In this document: piece by piece, positions 25,801 to 36,391 of the stretch
How positions within the stretch are numbered: the first letter of the stretch is position 1
Layout: each line of letters starts with the position of its first letter
Origin: Akebia trifoliata
Taxonomy: Eukaryota; Streptophyta; Magnoliopsida; Ranunculales; Lardizabalaceae
Length of the DNA: 64,000 nucleotides
Direction of reading: 5' to 3'
Assembly (NCBI GenBank): GCA_017979445.1
Contig: JADQWC010000526.1
Coordinates: 1 to 64,000 of the forward strand
Notes under the pieces: model-generated
The model's database searches: none
The model's input: only the letters and a program-made list of their open reading frames with translations
What the model was told of the DNA's origin: nothing
Made by a program: the position numbers and the translations under genes

Positions 25801-28800
25801 AAAGACAGTCTGTCAATTTTTTTTAAAATTTTTGAGTATAATGGATTTAAACACATTATATTAATATTTAATATTTAAAATATTATATTATATTATATTA
25901 TATTAATATTTATAGTTAAAATGTAAAAAACAGTATAGTTTGAAGGCATCTTATGACACTAAAAGACAGTCTGTCAATTTTTTTTTTTAATATTATGTCA
26001 TATTATGTCAAAAATAGTCAGTCAAATTTTTTTTAAAATTTTAAGTATAATGGATTTAAACATATTATATTATATTAATATTTATAGTTAAAATGTCAAA
26101 AACAATATAGCTTGAAGGCATATTATGACACTAAAAGATAAAAAACAATAACTGGTATAATATAAGGGTATTCTAGTCTTTTTTCTAGAAGTCATGAGAA
26201 GTCAGTATGGTTCCCAAACAAACTTCCAGCACAAAAGTACTTCTGCCAATTGATTGCCAAACGCTATTTCTGCACATAATTACTTTTCCAGCTCCTCCAT
26301 AGAGTACTTCAGCTCCTGTTCTTTGGAAGAGTAGTTCTGCTCCTGGTATCCAAACAGGCCCTAGAGTTCCTATTTTGAACTTTTTGATGTTAGACCTTTA
26401 TTTTAGTCTCATTAATTAATTGTAAAAAGACTTGGATTTAGTTAGTGATCAAATGAGAGTTTCTATTTGATTTTTTGGTAGAGTTTGAGTAGAGGATTAG
26501 GAGATCTTTTCTGCTATTGCTCAATACATTTATGAATATCCCATCATCGCCTTGTAAGACTAGATTATCAGCATGAGATCTACAACCTAGAGCACTTGAT
26601 TTTTTGACATTATAATCTGGTTGGTTGTCTTCATAAATATTTATCGAATGTTTTCCCCTTGTATACATATCACTGTCATCAAAGACTTCTACCTAAGATT
26701 TGGGATCGGCTTTTCCTTTATATGCATATATGATATAAATTTCCTTTTGGAAAGGATGTTTGTCTTGATTTGCTATTGGTTATTTGATTGAATTAAGTGG
26801 TTTAGGTTTTACATAAACTTAATTACTATAGATTTGATAGAAAGATGTGTTGACAAAGACCTTTAGGTGATACTTGGTGGAGAGACTTATTTGCATTTGT
26901 GTGCATGAAAGGAGGCTTATTTGCAATTCATTGTTATATCTAAGGTTTATTATGAAGTGTTATCATTGTCTATTTAATCATTTGCTGTTGACATCCCAAT
27001 GTAATTGATTTAGGGTAGAACACACAAGCCTAGAGTTTATGTTAAAACTTTGGTTCTAAGGTGAAATCCTAAGAGCTAGGAGTAATGAAGAATCTCTATG
27101 TTGTGCAAAATAAATTAGAAACTTCAATCTAGGTTTGAGATTAATGGAAATTCCATCAATAAAAAACACTAACATTAAGACCCAATACCGGGTTTTTGCG
27201 CTAAAAAAAAAAAAGAACAAAGAATTGGAAGAAAAGTCTATTCTTTTTTTCTTTTATTAAACAATCTTATAAAAAAAAAACAAAAAAAAACTAACTACTG
27301 AATTTACTTATTGGAGCTCCTTATATAGATAACTACTTCATAACAACTTAGAAACCTTCTAAAATACTAAAACTTATTACTGACCTTCTGATCCTATTAA
27401 AACTCAATTTGGACACTTAAAAGGCCTTCTAATTATAATCTAAAGAATAAAAATGAATTTTAGAAAAGAATAGAAACATAAAACAAATTAGAAACTTTTT
27501 AAGGTTGAAATAGAAACTAACTAGGAAAATAAACTTTCTAAAATTGAAATAGAAACTAATTAGGATTACTTAAATAACTTAAAAAATAGAAATTCAATAA
27601 AAGAAAGAGTCCTAAGAGAAGTTGGACTAGGTCTTGAGGACCGGTCAAAGATTGGATCGAGTTGACCCAGTCAAACCGAGTTGACTTGATCAACTGATTT
27701 GACTCAGTCAATGCTGCTGATTTCTTTCTTTGATGCTTCTTAACTCGATCATAGACATTGAGATAAATGTCAGCAAGCTTATCTACATCAGTAATACTTG
27801 ACCACCTCAAGTACTAAGCCCCACTTTTACGCTGCCTGCCGGCCCATGTATTCTTTAGAGTGGGCCAGTGGGTCGGGCAGATGGGACCGTTGAAGAAATG
27901 CCTTGATGAGCCAATGGATAAATTTACTGTTATAAAAAATCTGTGCTAAGCTGATGAGCCAATGAAATGATACCATGTGCATTGGAGATGGAAATATTGA
28001 TTGGTTAGTGCAGAGAAAATTTCTAGGCATTTTAAATGCTTTGATTTTACTTCCTTTTTCAAGCCATGGGGCATGATGTCATTGGTTCATTAGCTTAACA
28101 CAGAATTTTTGTAATAGAAAATCTCTGTTCACTTTAGTCATTTCAAAAAGAATAAAAATAATCAGTGTATCATTTTCCAATTACTTAAGTGTAGATCTCG
28201 TTCTCAAATTTTAATTTTGTTTCTCAATTTTTTCAGAATGCTCACTTTTACCAAAACCGTTCCCTCCTGAACCATGCTAAAGAACTTGCTGCAAAGAAGG
28301 ATATAGCAGCCTTGGAAGAACTATCTCATACTGAGGTTTGTTTGATCAAGTTATTATAAAGCTTCCAAACTTTTACCGCATTCTGATCTTTTGGCTCTCT
28401 TTTCTTCTTTTTCATAATTAGGTCGAGAAATTCATGTCCCTGTGGAGTAGTAATAAAGGTTTTAGGGATGATTATGAGAAACGGATCTTGCCATCACTCG
28501 ACATTCGGCAGTTGAGTAGGGATGGACGGATGAGGAACCCCGATGAGAAGCCATTAGTTCCAGAGGCTCCAAGACCCACCGAGCCAGAGACAGTAGTGAA
28601 ACCCAATATAAAACGACCAAAGGAGGATTCTAAAGCCCCTTCACAGCACGAAAATGTTCAAACCCGGAAGGTCCAGAAGGAAGACAATAATAAATTGACC
28701 GAATCAGAGACCACTACGAAGAGTAGTGATCTCGAGGACAAGGAGAACACATCTAGCTTTGAAAAACCACAAAAGGAGCTACCTAAGACCGCTGTGATTG

Positions 28801-29348
28801 ATGTTGAGAAGTTGAAGGAAATAAAAAGAGAAGAAGAGATTGCCAAAGCTAAGTTGGCCTCAGAAAGGAAGAAGAAGTTGGCCGAGAAAGCTGCGGCTAA
28901 AGCAGCTGCACGAGCTCAGAAGGAAGCCGAAAAGAAGCTCAAGGAAAGTATAGTTTTGATTTCAAATTGTTTCTCTTTTTTCTCCATTTGGAAGTCTGAA
29001 AGCCTGATTCGTTTACACTTGTACTTTTTTCAGGAGCGTGAAAAGAGAGCGAAGAAGAAGGCTGGAACATCAGCGCCCACTAACAATCCCGAGGAGCAGA
29101 TTGAAGGAGATACTGAGGTTGTTGAACAAGAAAATGCCGATGTAAATGTTGAGGCTCCTGTTCCATCAAAGAACAAAGAGCTAAAGGAGAATCTGATCAG
29201 GTCTAGAAACCGATCAAAAGGTCAGGGTTCACTTCCGAAAGTTATTCTTAATAAGCGTAAAAAGTCGATGCCGTACTGGGTATGGGCCGCTCCAGCCGTT
29301 GTGTTAGTATTGATGCTTATGGTACTTGGGTACTACTATTTGATATGA
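22865..29348 (+). CDS. PPI1: Proton pump interactor 1 (H+-ATPase regulator)
   Basis: Seven coding exons by splice sites and similarity: 22865-23251, 23846-24040, 24173-24352, 24447-24641, 28237-28335, 28422-28943, 29034-29348; about 630 aa, close to Arabidopsis PPI1 (612 aa). PPI1 binds the autoinhibitory C-terminal domain of plasma-membrane H+-ATPase and stimulates the pump. Seen: an acidic N-terminus, the [20 protein letters not shown] motif (about 79-98), long coiled coils through exons 2-5, the [20 protein letters not shown] block, a Lys/Ala/Glu-rich helix (about 470-540), and a C-terminal membrane anchor ([20 protein letters not shown]), so it is tail-anchored. Oddities: the 3.6-kb intron 24642-28236 is full of inserts, and the last donor reads AAG|GAAAGT instead of GTAAGT. 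If that 90-nt intron is kept, the frame stays open and adds 30 residues. Confidence 0.88.
23259..23793 (+). repeat. Four-copy ~130-bp tandem repeat in PPI1 intron
   Basis: Copies start at 23259, 23394, 23524 and 23654, each opening CCCATTTAATTACAACAA and ending near a TATCACATGT-like word. The first three carry a T-rich tract plus CAG (23334, 23468, 23598), a potential splice acceptor; the fourth has TAG (23729). The true acceptor is CAG at 23845. Confidence 0.9.
24727..25215 (+). other. Nuclear insert of plastid DNA (NUPT)
   Basis: About 490 bp of plastid-like sequence inside the PPI1 intron. Its core is a recognisable psbM (25005-25107) with neighbouring sequence that has plastid composition. 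I could not assign the upstream 24727-25000 part to a gene; it may be the adjoining plastid spacer. Boundaries are approximate. Confidence 0.75.
25005..25107 (+). pseudogene. psbM: Plastid-derived psbM pseudogene
   Basis: Translation starts [20 protein letters not shown], matching the photosystem II subunit M N-terminus, whose usual length is 34 aa. A stop codon (TAA) falls at codon 22, apparently by one substitution, after which [10 protein letters not shown] still matches. Near the end an extra A shifts the frame (CAAAAATGATT). Without plastid expression signals and within a nuclear intron, it is a dead copy. Confidence 0.88.
25231..26363. mobile_element. TIR DNA element in PPI1 intron, non-autonomous
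   Basis: Left end TAGGCGTTTGGATAGG and right-end complement TAGGGCCTGTTTGGATACC form short inverted repeats of the type widespread in plant MITEs and hAT-like non-autonomous elements. Sub-terminal sequences also pair loosely (CTACTTCTGACTCTTGC near 25255 and AGAAGTCATGAGAAGTCAG near 26188). About 1.13 kb, no transposase. Target duplication not resolved, so superfamily is uncertain. Confidence 0.6.
25535..26150. repeat. Three-copy AT-rich tandem repeat inside TIR element
   Basis: Each copy carries GAGTATAATGGATTTAAACA (or a close variant), an (ATATT)n-type tract, TATAGTTAAAATGT, an AACA(A/G)TATAG(T/C)TTGAAGGCAT word and TATGACACTAAAAGA. Copies begin near 25537, 25831 and 26042. The length varies with the number of ATATT units. 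Confidence 0.8.
26364..28236 (+). other. Remainder of large PPI1 intron
   Basis: AT-rich with several poly-A tracts (27208-27290). A possible decayed insert lies on the minus strand near 27556-27810 but matches no domain I recognise. The acceptor TTTTTTCAG at 28236 ends the intron. Confidence 0.5.
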
Positions 29349-29762
29349 AGAAACCAAAGAACTAGATGTGGTTATACGAGGTGTGGGCCAATTTTCCAGT
29401 TGAAGAGCTTATGGTAGGGTGGCTGTTGTGGTAGTGAACTTAAATTATGTTTGTTCTTTTTCATCCCTTGACAGGAGGGATAGACTCTAATCTCATAATG
29501 TTGTTGTTAGGTCATGTAGTGTTGAGATGTTTTAAATGGGAGACTTTGTTTTGTTATGTTGTTCAAAGTATGTAGTTAAGCATAAATTATATACATTTTT
29601 ATGTATTTTTGATAGAAAATCAATGCTTATCTTTCTGTCTTAATGTTATCCTTATTTTTGTAATGTTAATTGAGGTTTAAATTATGGACCAAATTGTGAT
29701 CTTGGGATGGTTTGAGGCCTAGATTACCATATAAGACTTACAATTCTGAAGATGGATGACAC
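29349..29762 (+). other. PPI1 3' UTR and start of duplicated segment
   Basis: The sequence after the stop codon is the natural 3' UTR. From 29518 (AGTGTTGAGATG) onward it recurs at 56321, so the left breakpoint of a segmental duplication lies 170 bp after the PPI1 stop. Confidence 0.7.
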
Positions 29763-29990
29763 TTGAGAGGGGTTTATATCTGTTTGGTACCTAACTATAG
29801 TCTGGAGAGGATTTCTTTTGTACCAGAAGTCTATATAGAAGAAACCCAATTGAAAGATGTCACTGATGGAGGTTTCTGGAGACATTGGTCAATAGATATG
29901 GTGTCAGCTGCAAGGGAGAGGAAGTTTTTTGAAAGAGAGGAGGATCTCAACTGTAATAAAGAACCAGGGCTTGCTTCTGATGCCTTTTTT
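29763..29990 (-). pseudogene. Relic of an S-domain RLK 5' end
   Basis: Read on the minus strand this matches the first part of the neighbouring receptor kinases. On the plus strand, GATATGGTGTCAGCTGCAAG parallels GAGATGGTGTCAGCTCCAAT of gene 'a' (signal peptide region). ACTATAGTCTGGAGAGGATT and TTTGTACCAGAAGTCTAT parallel the B-lectin WVAN/IWYKK region. Only about 230 bp survive and the frame is broken. The long plus-strand frame here is its antisense shadow. It lies tail-to-tail beyond PPI1 and is inside the duplicated segment. Confidence 0.7.
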
Positions 29991-31424
29991 TTGGAATAAC
30001 TTTCTGCACAAAGCCAGAACTTCCAAGAAATAGAAGAAAAGCCTAGCTCTATAGTTCCAATATGAAGAAGAGATCAGAGTTTACTTTATTTCTTAATGCC
30101 TATTTCCCATTGTTGACTTCAAAGCCAATAGGAAGAAGATATGGTTTTACATAGAATTAATAGGGGAGTAAGATAGGCCTCAGATTCTGGAGATTGAGGT
30201 TCTGATGCTGATGATGACCTTGAAGTCAACCCAATTCCTCCAATCCATGGTTTTAGATAGAATTAATGAGGGAGTAATAGGCCTCAGGTTCTGGAGATGA
30301 GACTTTGATGTTGATGATGACTTTTGAAGTCAAGTAAACTCGTCCAATTTAGTACTGTGACCTTGCCTTGAAGGTACGTTGAAGGACACAATGATTTTTA
30401 GGAACAGTTTGGATTGCCATTTTGGCACCAAAAATTGTTTGGATCGCCAAACTTCACCTCCTCCATCACACCTTCATTGGAAATCAAAATTTATATTTTT
30501 AAGAGAGCTCTTAAGAAGAAAAAGAAAAGCTCACTTGTTTGGCATAAAAGTAGCTATCAAACAGGTCTTTTCTTAAAATATCCGTTATAAAATGCCTCAT
30601 TTTTTCCCCTGAAGTTACTATATATATATAAAGGCTCCTTGAATTGGATGAAGGGACACACAATCATTGTTCTTGGTCAAAAACGACTTTTTTAATGCTT
30701 AAGTTTGACATAACGAACCAACTAGGAAGCTCTAATGTCACTGCCTCCAAACTAATCTCATAAATCAGGGTAATGGGCAGGCCTTAAAAAAAAGGCATTT
30801 TTCATTAAATATATCCAAACCAACTTTTCTATAGAATTTCATTTCAAAATCACCTTTTTTTTTCCCCAAAAACAGAACTTTGAAATAATCGCGCAATAAG
30901 GGGAGTTCAAAGCGACCATAAATTAATAGAACATTGTTTAGAAGGGTGTAAAACAAGAGAGTACTTAGAAAACCATACTGTAATTGAAAAAAGAAGATTA
31001 TCTTCTTTTGCTCTACTGCATCACTTGAACCTTTTTGTTGCAGTTCATCTATGTGGTTCATTTGATCTGTTTCTTGCTAGCATTCCTCATGAATTCATAA
31101 GTAGATGCATAATATATGATGATGAGGAGGAGAGGGAACAAGGAGGAGATAATCTCTCTGACTGGTTTGAAACAAAGCTCAATCACAACAAATTATAATA
31201 GAACATGTATTACAAGTACCAGTATTATTACCCTAGTCTTGTCCATAACAACATTAACATGCATCCAGAATACTCAACATCTCAAGTGTGCCATGAAGGG
31301 AATCTTCATCTACGTACCAACAAAAGAAACTAAACATACTATTCTGATACTGAAAAACATACTATTCTGATACTGAAACTGTAACTTCCTAGGCTTTTAG
31401 GTAGAAACCAAGAATATAATCACC
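29991..31424. other. 3' flank of RLK 'a', shared by all RLK units
   Basis: No gene. Blocks such as GAAGAAGAGATCAGAG (30064), GCCATTTTGGCACCAAAAAT and CCAACTAGGAAGCTCTA recur downstream of the central RLK (43220-43880) and in copy 2. One block also occurs at 38706-38862. These mark the ancestral duplication unit. Confidence 0.6.
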
Positions 31425-33902
31425 TTAACATAGTTTTGATGACTTGAAACTCGCCGAAGAGGGAGTATTTTTGGTTGAAGAAGCGGTTGAGACCCTACTC
31501 CATGTTCGGGAACTTCTTTGGAAGGAAGACTCCTCAGAAACTTCGTTCAACACCGGCTTGTCCACAAATGGTTGGAAAAATTCTGGGATGGGAGGAATAC
31601 CCACCTCTAAGACTCCCTCCAGAATCTGAACTACATGTCCCATTGTTGGCCTCTCCTCCTCATCATTATGAATGCACCAGCATGCAACTCTGCAAGCTCT
31701 AGTAAGCTCTTTAACATTAGCATTACCCTCCAACTTGTGATCCAACAAGCTAAGAACATCTTCTCCATTGTGTACTTTACTCATAACCAGAGTAGGAAAG
31801 TAATCAACCATCTCATCCCCCGATATCTCTAGATTTCTCCGACCTGATATAATCTCGAAAAGTGTCATTCCATAGCTGTAAACATCAGCTTTGGGTGTGA
31901 TAGGTACGCCTGAAATCCATTCCGGTGCAAGATAACCTCTGGTTCCTCTCATGGTCGTCAAAACCCGGCTGAAGTCCCTACCAAAGAGCTTTGCTAGCCC
32001 AAAGTCCGCAACCTTAGGACTAAACCAAGCATCCAACAGTATGTTTTCCGGTTTGATGTCACAATGTATAATGCAATCTCTACACTTCTCATGTAGATAA
32101 GCCAACCCTCTAGCCGTCCCAAGTGCAATCTGGTATCTTGTTTTCCAGTCTAAGATGTTCGAATGCTTTCGAAACAAACAAGAATTTAGTGAACCATTTG
32201 GCATATAATCATAAACTAGCAACCTTTTACTACCTTGGGAACAAAACCCCCGAAGGCGAACCAGATTGGCATGTTGGAGTGTACCAAGGGTGCTTACTTC
32301 CATTCGGAATTGTTTCTCCCCTTTTCCAAGGCATTCAAGTTTCTTCACAGCTATGTCAATTGAGTTATTCAATTTCCCTCTGTAAACAGAACCAAAACCT
32401 CCTTTCCCCAACTTCTCTGAGAAGTTGTTCGTTGCACTTCGAAGATGCTTGTATCTAAACAGCACCAAAAAATCCTCAGCACCCTCCATTGTACCTATGA
32501 ACTCTCTCCTTGTACAATTCCAATAGACCACCAGAAACCCAAAAAAGTTACAACCCCTGCAATTCCACTAACGACACATATTGTCCTTATCTTTTTCTTG
32601 TCTTTGTAAGCTTTTGCCTCAGACTCTGCAATTCGTACATGGAGATCATGTCTTTCACCATCTTCATTGGAGATTAAATTAAACAGATCTACATACCATA
32701 CAAAACATCTACCATCATAAACATATGCTGTACAAGAACAATCGCTCAAGCAAGCTAATTCACATTCTTTCTTGTTCCAAACCATTAAAGCATTTGAATA
32801 TTTTGGCAATCTCATGTTGGGCATCATGAAGAAAGTGTCGTGTCCTCCATTATCACACTTTAAAGGGGTTTTCCTCTCACACCCACTTAAACAAACATCC
32901 AAATCCATCATACCCATCCAGGAGCGTTGTTCAAAACCTTCCAAACATGAACAATTAGCACATGATCCTTTCTGATTACAGCTAATGAAAGATTCACAAT
33001 AAAATTACATGTCGCACAAATATCGAGGTTGACTCCAAAAAAGAACCCATTCTTGAGCATTCTCCAACCATGAGAGAACCTTCAACTGGCCTGTGAAATC
33101 CAGCACACATCTAGAAATAATAGAAGTGTTATAAAGAGAGTATGTAAAATAGGTCTCTCTCTCGTTTGTAACAAAGCTATAATTGAAGACAGTTTAATCT
33201 CATTTCAGGAATTAAGCTGAAAATTTGTCCATTCCAAGTCCCAGTACTAAAGTACCTGTGATACCCATCCCTCTGTAGAAAGAACTGACTACTTCCATCC
33301 GGGTCTATCTCCAAAGAGAAGACCCCACTCCTAGGATCTCTAGAATTCATCCATGAAGTCAAGCGTTGTGTTGTGTTGGTGAGTTTATTCAAACCAAGCT
33401 TTGCACCAGGCAACCATGTATTAGTTGGGTTGTCGAAACTCTGCCATATTACATTGGAGGAGCTCGACCCATCTGATCTCAAAACTAGATTTCCATTGTC
33501 AAGAAGCATTACTATGGTAGAATTTAGGGGGCTTGACATTAAATTTGTTGACCAAAATTGGATTTTGTGCTTGTTAAAGAGGACCAGATTACCATCTTCT
33601 AAGAGTTTTAATTCTGAAGAAGATAGGTCAGGGAGGGGTGCATCTCTGTTTGCAACCCAAACTATAGTTTGAGGTGAAATTTTTTTGTACCAGATGCCTA
33701 TGAAGTAGTCCTTAGAATTGTTACCTGGTGAGAAGAAACCAAGTTCAAAGATTTCGCCTTTCGAGACAATAGTCTGGTCTGCTGAGAGAGATTGGCCAAC
33801 AGAGATGGTGTCAGCTCCAATGGAGAGATGGGTTTTCAAAGAGAAGAAGAAGAGAATCAGTAGTGAAACAATAACGAAGCATGGATTGTTTCCTTTCCCC
33901 AT
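31425..33902 (-). pseudogene. G-type lectin S-receptor-like kinase 'a', copy 1, broken
   Basis: A single-exon receptor kinase of the At2g19130 (SD-2) type. Start ATG at 33902 (MGKGNNPCF), signal peptide, B-lectin (SVGQSLSADQTIVSKGEIFE...), S-locus glycoprotein region, PAN/apple cysteines, membrane segment and kinase with HCDIKPEN, DFG and APE. Three lesions relative to copy 2: a 2-bp loss near 33190 shifting the frame after PEMRLN, a TAT-to-TAA stop at 33005-33007, and a 4-bp loss near 32536 in the membrane segment. The kinase part (31425 to about 32500) is fully open to SSKLC-stop, so a truncated kinase product is conceivable but would lack the receptor domain. No lesion seen here is shared with copy 2 at 58188-60671, implying independent loss. 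Confidence 0.88.
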
Positions 33903-34050
33903 CTCTGCAAAAGATTGCTCCACAGCCACTTTGGACCACAATGGTCAAAAGAAGAGAAGATGTGAAGTCGTCTGAACTCTTTAGGAGACTTATACACGTC
34001 CTGTACTGCATGGAGTTGGTTACTTACCAAGGTCCATGTCTTCATCTTTC

Positions 34051-34056
34051 CACGTG
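34051..34056 (-). promoter_or_regulatory. G-box (CACGTG) upstream of RLK 'a' copy 1
   Basis: Perfect CACGTG about 150 bp upstream of the ATG, conserved in copy 2 at 60830-60835 with its flanks (CTTTCCACGTGGCACACACT). Plant bZIP and bHLH factors bind this motif. Function here is inferred. Confidence 0.4.
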
Positions 34057-34256
34057 GCACACACTCTACGGTTAACGTAAACGTGGAGTGCAAAGGAAGC
34101 TGAAGTATGCTAATTATCCATTTTCCGGGAGTAGAGAATGGAGAATCTGCGCCGAGTTAAATAAATGGGAAATTTCGCAGGACTTAACCGTCAACGATCC
34201 TTATGTGTCGTGGGCCCAAATAGTTTTGGAAAAGTGTAAGTAAGTAGAAACTTTAT

Positions 34257-34790
34257 TGGGAAATTACTTAAAGGACCTTGGGGTAGGGATTTCTTTCTAA
34301 TTAATCCCTAATTTTTAGAGCTTCTCTTCATAATCCATTTAGTAAAACTTTTCTTTCCAATCAGTCCCTGAATCTCATTCCCCACATTTCTCACAATTGA
34401 AATGCCGAATGTGCCCTAATCGTTCGAGCTCACTATTTTCTTAACTTTTTTTTTTTCTAGATTTTTGACATCTTAATCGAGTTTTTGAGATTCCATTCTA
34501 ACGTAAAAAAATTGAGAAGGAAGAAGAAACCATTTTCAAATATTTTAAAGACATGCAAACAAATTAGAGTTTTTCAAAAAAAAAAAAAACTTCATTTTTG
34601 AATGAAAATTGACTAAGGATGATTCTTTTAGTTTAAAGTCATCTATTTACAAGTCGTTATGTCAAGGTTTTTAACTGACCTTTCCATGTATTTTAGTTGA
34701 AAAAATTTGAAAAACAAAAACAAGTTGATTTTACCAACGTTGATTTCACCAATCGAGTTCAACATTTTTTAAATACAAGTATTATTAATT
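34257..34790 (+). repeat. Foldback-family repeat, half copy
   Basis: Begins GGGAAATTACTTAAAGGACC, then CTTTCTAATTAATCCCTAA and CCATTTAGTAAAACTTTTCT. The same layout is found at 36392, 40730 (inverted), 55274-56176 (both ends) and 61011 (duplicate of this one). No coding capacity. Confidence 0.7.
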
Positions 34791-35012
34791 ATCAAAGTCT
34801 TGCACATAAAAACATTACCAAGCATCCCGAATCCTTAACATCCTAGTGTGCAATGGAAGGGAATCTGTAACTATTATGTTTATGAAATACAACCAATCCA
34901 TACACATCCATATCTATCAACAAAAGAAACTAAACATACTGAGACTGAAACTGTAACTTTCTAAGCTTTTAGGTAGAAAACAAGAATATAATCACCTAGT
35001 ATTGCACCATAT

Positions 35013-36309
35013 TCATGATGACTTGAATCTCACCAAAGAGGAAGTATTTTTCTTCGAAGAAGTGGTTTGAGTCCCAACTCCATGCTCGGGGAACTTCATC
35101 TACCACTGGCTCGTTGGCCTCTCCTTCTCATCATTCTGAATGCACCAACATGCAATTTTGCAAGCTCTAGTAAGCTCTTCAACGTCAGTGTTACCCCCCA
35201 ACCTGTTATCCAACAAGCTAAGTACTTCTTCTCCATTGTGTATTTTACTCACAACCATAGTTGGAAAGTAATCAACAATCTCATCCTCAGACATGTCCAG
35301 GTTTCTTTGACCTGATATAATTTTGAAAAAGCGTCATTCCATAGCTGTAAACATCAGCTTTGGGTGTGATAGGTACGCCTGAAATCCATTCCGGTGCAAG
35401 ATAGCCTTTTGTTCCTCTCGTGGTTGTCAAAACTCGGTTGAAGTCCTTGCCAAAGAGCTTCGCTTGCCCAAAGTCTGCAACCTTAGGGCTAAACCCTGCA
35501 TCCAACAATATGTTATCCGGTTTGATGTCACAATGTATGATGCAGTCTCTACACTTGTCATGTAGATAAGCCAATCATCTGATCTCAAAACTAGGTTCCA
35601 CAATATGAAAAAAGCCCAAATTTGACGGCCTTGGGCCGTTAAATTTCATAAAATTCAACAGACCAAGGGGTCAAATTGGAGTCGAATTTTTCATTGTCAA
35701 AATTTTTTTTTTGACGGGAGGAAACTGTTAAATTAATGAAGGATGGGAGAAATTCGACAGCTCAAGGCCGTCAAATCTTGGAACATCAAGAATTTTGACA
35801 GTCTTAGACCGTCAAAATTCAGTTTCTAAAATTCGTGAGCCTTTGCCGTCAATTTTTTCTGTCAAATTTTCCAGTTTTCACGTAGTGTTCCCACTTTCAA
35901 GAAGCACTGCTATGGTAGAATTAACAAGTTCCACGTTAAATATGTTGACCAGATCGGGATTTTGGACTTTTTTTTTATTAAAGAGGACTAGATTACCATC
36001 TTTTAAGAGTTCTAATTTTGAAGAAGATGGGTTAGAGAGGGGTGTATCTCTGTTTGCAACCCAAGCAATAGTTTGAGGTGAATTTTTTTTTTTTTTTTGG
36101 TACCAGATGCCTATGTAGTACTTCTTAGAAATGTTGCCAGGTGTGAAGAAACCAACTTCGAAGATGCCACCTTTGGAGACTATAGTCTGGTCTCCTGAGA
36201 GAGATTGGCCAACAGAGATGGTGTCAGCTCCAATGGAGAGATGAATTTTCAAAGAGAAGAATATAATTAGTACATGAATGAAGAACCATGGATTGCTTCT
36301 GATACCCAT
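35013..36309 (-). pseudogene. G-type lectin S-receptor-like kinase 'b', copy 1, broken
   Basis: 5' part (MGIRSNPWFFIHVLIIFFSL signal peptide, then B-lectin) spans about 35891-36309. A CACTA-like insert follows (35599-35887). Then the frame resumes directly in the kinase (YLHDKCRDCIIHCDIKPDN, DFG, APE), because about 1.15 kb covering the rest of the ectodomain, membrane segment and kinase N-lobe is deleted relative to copy 2. Two lesions are shared with copy 2: a +1 shift after YGMTLF (ending KKPGHV-stop) and a deletion near 35104 giving RPTSQW-stop in place of RPTMGHIVQILEG. Thus the gene was dead before the duplication. HCD in the catalytic loop is the family's non-RD form. Confidence 0.88.
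35599..35887. mobile_element. CACTA-like miniature element in RLK 'b' copy 1
   Basis: A 289-bp insert absent from copy 2. The right end read on the minus strand starts CACTACGTGAAAACTGG; the left end starts CACAATATGAAAAAAGCCC; both continue AAATTTGAC(A/G)G. The 3-bp target duplication TTC flanks it (35596-35598 and 35888-35890), and copy 2 keeps the unfilled site (GATTCCCACT). CACTA ends and a 3-bp duplication define the superfamily. The interior has several TTTGACGGC...GCCGTTAAA dyads. No coding capacity. Confidence 0.85.
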
Positions 36310-36391
36310 CTCTGCAAAACTTTGCACCACAATGCTCAAGTGAAGATAAGAACTTAAATGGGTTTGGATTTAGAGAGTTAAAAAAGAAAAT

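Larger units (their letters stand above)
29518..36370. repeat. Segmental duplication, copy 1
   Basis: Matches 56321-64000 in the same orientation at high identity by eye, with an offset of about 26.8 kb. It holds an RLK 5' relic, RLK pseudogenes 'a' and 'b', and flanking DNA. Differences include a 289-bp insertion and a deletion of about 1.15 kb in copy-1 'b'. Confidence 0.92.

Noticed and set aside
28434..29348. Treating the continuous frame as one exon without an intron
   Set aside because: The 30-residue hydrophobic stretch at 28944-29033 interrupts a charged helix conserved in PPI1 and ends in a clear polypyrimidine-CAG acceptor. Retention remains possible and is reported as a finding.
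29763..29999. 78-codon plus-strand frame after PPI1
   Set aside because: Its reverse complement aligns with the 5' ends of the neighbouring RLKs, so it is a relic, not a new gene.
33373..33672. Plus-strand frames across the RLK genes (also 32123-32458, 45690-46031, 58874-59221, 60142-60441)
   Set aside because: They are antisense shadows of the conserved receptor-kinase coding sequence and match no protein family.
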